From an uncultured Candidatus Saccharibacteria bacterium (GTDB lineage Bacteria; Patescibacteriota; Saccharimonadia; Saccharimonadales; Saccharimonadaceae), in contig CALGUM010000019.1 in NCBI GenBank assembly GCA_937902295.1, positions 1-7,872 on the forward strand: DNA of 7,872 nt. The letters run 5' to 3'. Numbering within the stretch: position 1 is the first letter of the stretch; each line of letters begins with the position of its first letter. The notes below the pieces were generated by a model that saw only the letters and a program-made list of their open reading frames with translations, was not told the DNA's origin and did not search any database. The translations under genes were made by a program, and so were the position numbers. This document shows positions 1 to 5,323 of this stretch, piece after piece.

Positions 1-3
1 AGA

Positions 4-2106
4 CTACCAACGAATCGCGTAGTGCTCTTCAATCTCTTCGGCAACTGATTCGGTCGCGATACCCTTATCGTGCAAAAAGTCGAGTGCTCGACCGCCAGAA
101 GCGCGGATAGATCGTTGGGCGAGGCGAGCCAAATACTCTCCAAACTCATCGGCGTGCGCGCGTAAAATTGTATCCATTTTCTCGGCGCTACCCTTGCGAT
201 ACTCATCATAGCGACCACGCACACTATCGAACACTTCCTCTATAAATACTAGTTCACTGTGCTCCTGCTGCATGGCATCAAGAGTTTTGACAGCTTTTCG
301 TGCCATAATCATCTGTGCCCTATAGTACTGTAAGCGCTCTTCTGTCGCACTGACATTTTTCACCAGACGCTCAAAAGGCCGTTGCATCCATTCGGAGAGA
401 ATGTCGAATACATCTTTTTGATCCTGATACGTAGACGGATTGATCGAGTGGTGCTGCGCATATTCTATTTTCTCCATTTGATAATTCAGTTTACGTAGCA
501 ACTGCCTATATACCCGTTCGGTTATCTCGCGGTTAATAAATAGCTGCTTAAGCACGGTGCGCTCAATACTAATCGCCGTCATGTGGAGTGACTGCTCGAA
601 CAATCGTATACCATACTGGTCGACTAGCTCTCGGCGCTCGTCTCTTGCCTCGGTAAGCTTAGTGTCGAGCCGTGTACGCACTTTTTGATAGTGATCGTCA
701 GCCACAAATCCGCGCGTCTTATGCACCACCAGTCGACTTCGTTCGGTAAGGAGATAGTATATGCCAAGGTCTGACTCGTGTGCCATACGAAGTGGCTCTG
801 GCTTATTGATTTTGAGCCATGACATAATTTTCCCCATAAGCGGCGCCTTGATGAATAATGTTGCCAATATACAACCCGTGGTGAGAGCGAGAATGAAATC
901 CCTCGGTGAATACGCATATTCCCATCCTGCCACCACCAGGTCTTCTGGTATGAGTAGCACGATGATAATTGCAAGTGCACCGCGCAGACTCCCCCACGAG
1001 AGTAATAGCTGCCAACTACTTGGTATATGCTCTTCGAGCTTCATGGCGTTGAGCGGCACTGTTACGAGATAGATCGATACTGCCCTCACAACAATAACCA
1101 CCAGTACCGTCATGAGTATCGGCAACCAGAGCTGCGAAAAGTCTACGTCACTACTCGCAAATAACATCCCCGCGAGGATAAATACGAGTGAATTGGCGAT
1201 AAACGCTACGTGCTCGATAAACTTGCTCAAATATTCATCGGTCTTTATGCTGAGAATATGACGGGAATAATTTCCCAAGAACAATGCAGCCACTGTCGTA
1301 GCGATAATTGGTGAGATGTGCACCGGTACACCGAAGACTCCGTGATGATTGATCATCTCTGCCAGAATAAACACCATGTGTGCGGAGACAATAAGGAGCG
1401 TAATGGACACAAATTCATTGCTCTTCGTACCGCGTAGCCCCATTGAAAACAGCATTGCCATCAATAATCCGAACCCAACACCTAGCACGATCATTCCCAC
1501 AAACATCAATACGCCATCGAAGACTGTAGCACCACCATAGAATCCATGGGTCGCCACCGCAAGCACCACCATAAACAACGCGACCGCCGTACCGTCGTTA
1601 AACAAGCTCTCGCCTTCAAATATCATTGTGAGGCGTTTAGGTGCACCAAACTCTTTAAACAACGCAAGTACGGCAACTGGATCCGTGGAAGATATCACCG
1701 AACCAAATAATAATGCGAGGATAAACGGTATCTCAAACCCGACAAGCGGCAAGGCAAAATACAGTGCGCCAGCAATACCAAACGCAGAAATCAATAACCC
1801 GACCACCGACAGCAGTCCGATCGTCCACGAACTATCTACCATTTTCCTAATACTCATATTAAAGCCTGACTCAAAGATTAGTACGGGCAAGAAAATATAG
1901 AATAAGAGCTCTGGGGTAAGCTGCATGTCATCGAGAAAACCAAACACATCGCGCAGGTAAGGCAATTGAGAAAGCGGCACGATGATAAGTCCTGCAAGCA
2001 CTAACAATACCGTATAGGGAATCCGGAGACGCTTAGCCATAAAAAACAATCCACTTGCCAATATTAACAGCGTAAACAATGATAAGACTGAGGTAATTGT
2101 AAGCAT
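4..2106 (-). CDS. CPA1-family Na+/H+ (cation:proton) antiporter with long cytoplasmic C-terminal domain
   Basis: This 700-residue membrane protein most likely exchanges Na+ (or K+) for protons across the cytoplasmic membrane, for pH and ion homeostasis. Residues 1-430 are strongly hydrophobic with about 12 predicted membrane segments. They carry the CPA1 signatures: FES around residues 78-80, STDPVA at 140-145, EGESLFND at 164-171 (the Asn-Asp pair, N170/D171, of the ion site) and SLRGALA at 373-379 with the conserved Arg375. Residues 430-700 are charged and mainly helical, as in the cytoplasmic tails of NhaP/SOS1-type exchangers; I recognise no nucleotide-binding domain there. The ATG start is preceded by GGGAG at 2111-2115, 4 nt away, and by a perfect TATAAT further upstream. 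It is transcribed away from the exonuclease gene, as a single gene as far as the window shows. The family is clear; the transported ion is not determined. Confidence 0.93.
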   Translation of the reverse strand: MLTITSVLSLFTLLILASGLFFMAKRLRIPYTVLLVLAGLIIVPLSQLPYLRDVFGFLDDMQLTPELLFYIFLPVLIFESGFNMSIRKMVDSSWTIGLLSVVGLLISAFGIAGALYFALPLVGFEIPFILALLFGSVISSTDPVAVLALFKEFGAPKRLTMIFEGESLFNDGTAVALFMVVLAVATHGFYGGATVFDGVLMFVGMIVLGVGFGLLMAMLFSMGLRGTKSNEFVSITLLIVSAHMVFILAEMINHHGVFGVPVHISPIIATTVAALFLGNYSRHILSIKTDEYLSKFIEHVAFIANSLVFILAGMLFASSDVDFSQLWLPILMTVLVVIVVRAVSIYLVTVPLNAMKLEEHIPSSWQLLLSWGSLRGALAIIIVLLIPEDLVVAGWEYAYSPRDFILALTTGCILATLFIKAPLMGKIMSWLKINKPEPLRMAHESDLGIYYLLTERSRLVVHKTRGFVADDHYQKVRTRLDTKLTEARDERRELVDQYGIRLFEQSLHMTAISIERTVLKQLFINREITERVYRQLLRKLNYQMEKIEYAQHHSINPSTYQDQKDVFDILSEWMQRPFERLVKNVSATEERLQYYRAQMIMARKAVKTLDAMQQEHSELVFIEEVFDSVRGRYDEYRKGSAEKMDTILRAHADEFGEYLARLAQRSIRASGGRALDFLHDKGIATESVAEEIEEHYAIRW

Positions 2107-2132
2107 GACGCTCCCGACATTCTTTGTTTTAC

Positions 2133-2138
2133 ATTATA
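2133..2138 (-). promoter_or_regulatory. -10 box of the antiporter promoter
   Basis: On the minus strand this reads TATAAT, a perfect sigma70-type -10 box. A start about 7 nt downstream gives a leader of roughly 20 nt that contains the GGGAG ribosome binding site. No good -35 is visible at 17 bp (CAATTA is weak). Confidence 0.6.
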
Positions 2139-2207
2139 GGAGTGCAACTACCAGGTAATTGTATTCGCTTTTTATTGTACCACTCTACTTGTAAGTGTAA
2201 ATATTTT

Positions 2208-2237
2208 TTTACTTAGCACCTCGATAAAAGTTATACT
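2208..2237 (+). promoter_or_regulatory. Promoter of the exonuclease/GIY-YIG gene, apparently leaderless
   Basis: TTTACT (2208-2213) and TATACT (2232-2237) are separated by 18 bp. The expected transcription start, about 7 nt past the -10, lies at about 2244, one or two bases before the ATG at 2246. The GAGAGG just before the ATG is only 1 nt away, too close to act as a ribosome binding site. The message is therefore predicted to be leaderless or nearly so. Confidence 0.55.
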
Positions 2238-2245
2238 AGAGAGGC

Positions 2246-3607
2246 ATGGATACGACGTTTGTACTAGTGGATATCGAAACAAATGGCGGATCGGGAGACC
2301 GAGGCCGCGTGATCGAAGTGGCTGCACTCAAAGTTGCAAATGGCGAGATAGTAGACAGGTATCAAACTCTCGTAAACCCTGGCAGCACTATCCCGCGCTG
2401 GATCACTAAACTGACTGGAATTCGCAGTGAGCAATTAGTTGACGCACCTTTTTTTGATGAAATCGCCCATCAACTCTATACATTTTTAGAAGACAGTATA
2501 TTCGTTGCGCACAATGTACTATTCGATTATTCTTTTTTGAAACGCGAGTTTCAAGCAAGCGGGTATACATTTACACCGAAGTTATTTTGTACAGTCAAAA
2601 TGTCTCGTGCTCTGTTCCCGGAGCACAAAGGTCATAGTTTGCAAAAAATTATCGATCGACATAGCTTAGCCCCTGCTGCACGTCACCGTGCATATGACGA
2701 CGCAATGGCGATGTTTGAGTATATGAAAATTGCGATTGAAACAAAGGGCAGGGATGCCTTCGAGCGCAATCTCGCACTGCAGCTAAAAACCAAATCTCTT
2801 CCGCCAAACGTTGATGAGAATAGCATCTTAAACCTCCCTGCGACACCTGGTGTGTATATTTTCGAAGACGATGCGGGTTCGCCACTCTATGTTGGAAAAA
2901 GTGTAAATATACGTAGTCGCGTACGATCTCACTTCACAAATGCCACCACTATTGCAAAGGAGATGCGCATGTCGCTGCAAAGTCATAATGTCACCTACAT
3001 TCAAACAGAAACGGAGATTGAAGCACTCTTACTCGAAAGTGCCAAGGTCAAAGAGCTTCAACCAATCTTCAACAAAAAGCTACGGCGCAAAAAAACCCAA
3101 CATATTCTCCTTAAGTCAATTGATAGTACAGGGTATCTCACCTTTACGGTTGAAAGTGCTGATTTATCACAGTATAGTGATTTGAACGATGTGTATGGTG
3201 TGTTTACGAGTAAGAATCAAGCAAAAGCAAAGCTTGAGGAAATTGCAAGAACGTATCAGTTATGCCCTAAGCTCTTGGGACTAGAGCGTACAAAAGGCTC
3301 GTGTTTTAGAAGGCAACTTGGGTTGTGTCGTGGTGCATGCGATGGTGATGAAGGCCCAGATTCTTATAATACCCGTATAGAGCTTGCACTTGAACGCACC
3401 AAGCTAGAGGCTTGGCCTTACAAAGGTGCAGTGTCGATGCCTATCAGCTCCTCGCGCCACCTACGCCTAGATCAGTGGATTCCTCAGCAAATATACGATC
3501 AAACAACCGACAGCTTTACTCAGCTTGATAATAACTTTGACGTAGATACCTACAAAATAATACGCTCATTCATCCGCACCCACAGACCACTCATTCGACA
3601 TGCATGA
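2246..3607 (+). CDS. DnaQ-like DEDDh exonuclease fused to UvrC-type GIY-YIG nuclease with Fe-S cysteine motif
   Basis: This 453-residue protein probably processes DNA in repair, combining 3'-5' exonuclease and UvrC/Cho-like incision activities. Residues 1-165 form a DEDDh exonuclease: Asp9 and Glu11 in DIET, Asp94 in the HN..FDY motif, and His147 and Asp152 in HRAYDD. Residues 197-285 form a GIY-YIG domain: GVY at 202-204, YVG at 215-217, an Arg-rich helix at 223-227, EALLLE at 259-264 (Glu259 aligns with the UvrC metal ligand) and the final Asn276. Cysteines 340, 353, 361 and 365 are spaced C-x12-C-x7-C-x3-C, close to the Fe-S cluster motif of E. coli UvrC (C-x11-C-x7-C-x3-C). Residues 366-453 match nothing I recognise. 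The UvrB-binding, RNase H-like and helix-hairpin-helix parts of full UvrC are absent. This two-nuclease architecture is known in several phyla, for example Bacteroidetes and Actinobacteria, but its biological role is poorly defined. The substrate is inferred, not shown. Confidence 0.9.
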   Translation: MDTTFVLVDIETNGGSGDRGRVIEVAALKVANGEIVDRYQTLVNPGSTIPRWITKLTGIRSEQLVDAPFFDEIAHQLYTFLEDSIFVAHNVLFDYSFLKREFQASGYTFTPKLFCTVKMSRALFPEHKGHSLQKIIDRHSLAPAARHRAYDDAMAMFEYMKIAIETKGRDAFERNLALQLKTKSLPPNVDENSILNLPATPGVYIFEDDAGSPLYVGKSVNIRSRVRSHFTNATTIAKEMRMSLQSHNVTYIQTETEIEALLLESAKVKELQPIFNKKLRRKKTQHILLKSIDSTGYLTFTVESADLSQYSDLNDVYGVFTSKNQAKAKLEEIARTYQLCPKLLGLERTKGSCFRRQLGLCRGACDGDEGPDSYNTRIELALERTKLEAWPYKGAVSMPISSSRHLRLDQWIPQQIYDQTTDSFTQLDNNFDVDTYKIIRSFIRTHRPLIRHA

Positions 3608-3690
3608 TCTACTTGCAACAATGTCGCCGATGAACCCCTTTTCCTGATTTACAGCAAACAGCTTTCTTAGTGTGTGCCCTCCTCCTACTA

Positions 3691-3722
3691 AATAATCCAG
3701 CATGTTACTCTGCTGGATTATT
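3691..3722. terminator. Perfect 12-bp inverted repeat, probable bidirectional terminator
   Basis: AATAATCCAGCA and TGCTGGATTATT form a perfect 12-bp stem around an 8-nt loop. It lies between the end of the exonuclease fusion gene and the end of the convergent small-gene pair. The outer A/T part of the stem supplies an A-tract on one side and TTATT on the other, as in bidirectional terminators, but there is no long T-run beyond the stem. A protein-binding palindrome is the alternative. Confidence 0.6.
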
Positions 3723-3762
3723 CCTATGTGTACTCAGATGCCAGTGATATGTATTTATATAT

Positions 3763-3939
3763 CTAGCCCCACGCTTTCTCTCGCCTTGAAAGCCTGTTCT
3801 CTATCTGCTTTGTAATCGGAAGTTCAATATACCACTCACCAAGAGGCGTGCCTTGAAAGTTTTTCTGGCGCAATGAAGGTTTCTTACGCCCCTCATGATT
3901 GCCACCTATTACTTTGTCATGATGACGCGTTCTCGACAT
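3763..3939 (-). CDS. Small basic hypothetical protein (58 aa), second gene of a two-gene unit
   Basis: I do not recognise this protein. It begins MSRTRHHDKVIGG and ends ENRLSRREKAWG. It is rich in Arg, Lys and His, particularly in both terminal parts, with a central GTPLGEWYIELPI stretch that could form a short beta element. It has no signal peptide or membrane segment. The ATG follows AGGAG (3949-3953) at 9 nt, and the start lies one base after the TAA of the upstream small gene, which argues strongly for translational coupling and for a real gene. The charge would suit nucleic-acid or ribosome binding, but that is only a guess. The transcript would end at the hairpin at 3691-3722. Confidence 0.62.
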   Translation of the reverse strand: MSRTRHHDKVIGGNHEGRKKPSLRQKNFQGTPLGEWYIELPITKQIENRLSRREKAWG

Positions 3940-3940
3940 G

Positions 3941-4111
3941 TTACCTTACTCCTGCCCCCTTCAAAAGCCCCACAATATCCTCCCATACATAACTACGAGA
4001 TGTATTCGTAGAATGTGCTGCGTTACGATCTTTCAGTTCTGGGAACTGACTGATCTTTTTATCCATGAACTTTTGAATGCGAATGTCTAATGCGTGTGCT
4101 CGATATTTCAT
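3941..4111 (-). CDS. Small hypothetical protein (56 aa), first gene of a two-gene unit
   Basis: I do not recognise this protein. It begins MKYRAHALDIRIQKFMDKK and ends YVWEDIVGLLKGAGVR. It is charged, probably helical at both ends with a Ser/Thr/Asn-rich linker (residues 34-39), and soluble. The ATG is preceded by an excellent ribosome binding site, GGAGGG (4118-4123), 6 nt away. An internal Met16 is a possible but less likely start. A TATAGT -10 box at 4147-4152, with a Crp-type half-palindrome pair centred 34.5 bp upstream of its end, suggests control by the divergently encoded Crp-like regulator. One base separates its stop from the next small gene. A toxin-antitoxin pair was considered, but no domain supports it. 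Confidence 0.62.
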   Translation of the reverse strand: MKYRAHALDIRIQKFMDKKISQFPELKDRNAAHSTNTSRSYVWEDIVGLLKGAGVR

Positions 4112-4146
4112 ATATATCCCTCCACTTATTCGTTTACCTGTGTACT

Positions 4147-4152
4147 ACTATA
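4147..4152 (-). promoter_or_regulatory. -10 box of the two-small-gene unit
   Basis: The minus strand reads TATAGT. A start about 7 nt downstream (near 4140) gives a 29-nt leader containing the strong GGAGGG. There is no convincing -35; instead a Crp-type site is centred at 4181.5, which is -41.5 from the predicted start, the class II activator position. Confidence 0.5.
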
Positions 4153-4173
4153 AAGACATAGCCATAACAATAT

Positions 4174-4189
4174 TGTGTGCATATTCACG
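4174..4189. promoter_or_regulatory. Imperfect Crp-type operator upstream of the small-gene unit
   Basis: TGTGT-N6-TCACG matches 8 of 10 core positions of the Crp consensus TGTGA-N6-TCACA. Its centre is exactly 23 bp from the centre of the perfect operator at 4195-4214, so both lie on nearly the same DNA face. It sits at -41.5 from the predicted start of the minus-strand small-gene unit. Confidence 0.55.
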
Positions 4190-4194
4190 AAATA

Positions 4195-4214
4195 AATGTG
4201 ATAAAAATCACATT
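4195..4214. promoter_or_regulatory. Perfect Crp-type operator upstream of the Crp-like regulator gene
   Basis: AATGTGAT and ATCACATT form a perfect palindrome around AAAA and contain TGTGA-N6-TCACA. The arms are identical to those of the E. coli CRP consensus. The centre (4204.5) is 26.5 bp from the end of the TATACT box, about -33.5, where it would cover the -35 region. That fits autorepression better than activation. The gene immediately downstream encodes a Crp-family protein with a matching recognition helix. Confidence 0.75.
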
Positions 4215-4225
4215 ATGAAAAATGC

Positions 4226-4231
4226 TATACT
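4226..4231 (+). promoter_or_regulatory. -10 box of the Crp-like regulator gene, predicted leaderless
   Basis: TATACT ends 6 nt before the ATG, so the expected transcription start (about 4238) falls on the start codon itself. There is no ribosome binding site in those 6 nt (AAATGC). A weaker alternative -10, CATTAT at 4211-4216, would leave a leader of about 15 nt, also without a ribosome binding site. Confidence 0.55.
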
Positions 4232-4237
4232 AAATGC

Positions 4238-4903
4238 ATGCATTCTCCGTCCGACAAAATTAGGCCCCATGCACAAGTACGTGCCTACAAGAAAGGGGCA
4301 AACCTCTTCTTCCAAGGAGAAGTTCCTCGACGTGGAGTGATGGTCACGGCTGGAGTTGTGCGCTCGTATACCATCACTACGTCCGGTGAAGAGCGTACTA
4401 TCGCATTTTTTACCAAAGATGACATACTACCTCTTTCGTGGCTCATGGCAACCACCTCCACCTCTCTGTTTTATTACGAAGCGGTTTCAGATATACGAAC
4501 TTTGCAGTTCACGAGAGAAGATTTCAAAGAACATGTGCTTCTTGATCCGCCAACTCTTCTGTCATTGTTTGGCACATTGAGTAAAGACCATACCGCAGCA
4601 ATGCTTCGCATTAACGGGCTTGCGCAGTCTCGTGCCGAAGAAAAAATTGCATTTACCCTCTACTACTTTGTATTCCGCTACGGGTATCAGGCTAAAGGAG
4701 AAACCTTGCACACCATAGGAATCACCCTTCGTCATACGATGCTTGCAGGACTTGTCGGGCTTAGTCGTGAAAGTACTACGAAAATACTACGAAACCTCCA
4801 GTCAAAAGGAATTATCTCCTATGACAGGGGCACGTATAAAGTAGATAAGGAATTACTCGAAGGTCATATCGGCGAAGATGCGTTTCGCGACGTAATGTCA
4901 TGA
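4238..4903 (+). CDS. Crp/Fnr-family transcriptional regulator lacking the cAMP-binding cassette
   Basis: This 221-residue DNA-binding regulator has an N-terminal cyclic-nucleotide-type beta-barrel (about residues 15-100), a dimerisation helix (about 104-140) and a C-terminal winged helix (about 155-203). The recognition helix is LSRESTTKIL at 175-184. Arg177, Glu178 and Lys182 align with Arg180, Glu181 and Arg185 of E. coli CRP, the residues that read TGTGA. The segment equivalent to CRP's phosphate-binding cassette (GE...RS) reads DDILPLSWLMATTSTSLFYY, with no Gly-Glu or Arg-Ser pair, so cAMP binding is unlikely and the effector is unknown. There is no Cys cluster of the Fnr type. The ATG follows TATACT by 6 nt, suggesting a leaderless message. 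A perfect Crp-type operator lies just upstream. The gene converges on the single-domain receiver gene, and the two share the palindrome TCATGA as Ser-stop. Confidence 0.92.
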   Translation: MHSPSDKIRPHAQVRAYKKGANLFFQGEVPRRGVMVTAGVVRSYTITTSGEERTIAFFTKDDILPLSWLMATTSTSLFYYEAVSDIRTLQFTREDFKEHVLLDPPTLLSLFGTLSKDHTAAMLRINGLAQSRAEEKIAFTLYYFVFRYGYQAKGETLHTIGITLRHTMLAGLVGLSRESTTKILRNLQSKGIISYDRGTYKVDKELLEGHIGEDAFRDVMS

Positions 4904-5269
4904 CAAAATAGTACGAACAATACGAATAAGTTCTTTTGGCGCGGCGCGGGCTTTGAGTACATAGCGATTCGCCCCTAGGGCATAGGCCTGATCAATTTCG
5001 TTTTTTGCATCGTAATTTGAGAATACCACTATTTCAGTGTCAGGGTGCTGAGAGGTGTCATATGCCTGCAGAAATTCTATTCCATTCATAACAGGCATGC
5101 GTAGATCGAGAAAGATCACACCTGGATCACCTTCTTCTTGTAGTAATTCAAGGGCGGCCTGTCCATTTGCGGCAGCTTTTGTATCGATACCTTCTGATTC
5201 AAGAATCATGACATACGCATCGCGCAGGTCGGCATCATCTTCCACAATTAACACAGATTTTTTGTCCAT
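4898..5269 (-). CDS. Single-domain CheY-like response regulator
   Basis: This 123-residue receiver consists of the phospho-acceptor domain alone, with no output domain. It shows the acidic pair in VEDDAD (about residues 9-14), the phospho-acceptor Asp55 in FLDLRMP, Ser84 in VVFSN at the Thr/Ser switch position and Lys106 in YVLKARA. It presumably accepts phosphate from one of the kinases encoded upstream and acts by protein contact. I chose the ATG at 5269; a GTG directly before it (5272) is in frame. AAGGAG at 5272-5277 is only 2 nt from the ATG, too close for a normal ribosome binding site, and a TATAGT -10 box ends 8 nt before the ATG, so a nearly leaderless message is likely. A perfect Crp-type operator sits at -41.5. 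The gene therefore appears to have its own regulated promoter, in addition to possible read-through from the kinase operon. Confidence 0.92.
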   Translation of the reverse strand: MDKKSVLIVEDDADLRDAYVMILESEGIDTKAAANGQAALELLQEEGDPGVIFLDLRMPVMNGIEFLQAYDTSQHPDTEIVVFSNYDAKNEIDQAYALGANRYVLKARAAPKELIRIVRTILS

Positions 5270-5277
5270 CACTCCTT

Positions 5278-5283
5278 ACTATA
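5278..5283 (-). promoter_or_regulatory. -10 box of the single-domain response regulator gene
   Basis: The minus strand reads TATAGT, identical to the -10 of the small-gene unit, and also placed 34.5 bp from the centre of a Crp-type operator. No -35 match is needed or seen. An alternative box, TATAGA at 5294-5299, would put the operator over its -35 region and imply repression. Confidence 0.5.
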
Positions 5284-5301
5284 TACAACGCTGTCTATAA
5301 A

Positions 5302-5323
5302 AATTGTGATTTATTTCACAATT
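5302..5323. promoter_or_regulatory. Perfect Crp-type operator overlapping the hybrid kinase stop codon
   Basis: AATTGTGA and TCACAATT form a perfect 8-bp inverted repeat around a 6-bp spacer, containing TGTGA-N6-TCACA. It covers the last codons and the TAA of the receiver-kinase gene and precedes the single-domain receiver gene. Its centre (5312.5) is at -41.5 from the predicted start. On the minus strand it is followed by a short T-run, so it could also act as a weak terminator for the kinase operon, but the stem has only two G:C pairs. Confidence 0.7.

Noticed and set aside
1628..1900. Open plus-strand frame of 90 codons inside the antiporter gene
   Set aside because: It lies opposite a clearly conserved membrane protein, and its translation has a low-complexity composition with no domain. 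It is a shadow of the real gene.
2193..2214. AAGTGTAAA...TTTACTT imperfect inverted repeat in the divergent promoter region
   Set aside because: It is short, bulged and A/T-rich in an area that also holds the promoter; chance is sufficient.
2930..2942. TCACTTCACA inside the exonuclease fusion gene as a Crp half-site
   Set aside because: It is not paired with a TGTGA at the right spacing and lies within a conserved coding segment far from any promoter.
3652..3662. AGC-GCT mini-hairpin after the exonuclease fusion gene
   Set aside because: The stem is only three base pairs with no T-run. The 12-bp hairpin further on is the better terminator.
3763..4111. Toxin-antitoxin reading of the small gene pair
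   Set aside because: The size and one-base spacing would suit it, but neither peptide shows a known toxin fold or antitoxin DNA-binding motif. Left as hypothetical.
4077..4340. Plus-strand frame of 87 codons across the control region
   Set aside because: It overlaps the two operators, the -10 boxes and the start of the Crp-like gene in another frame, and has no ribosome binding site or recognisable sequence.
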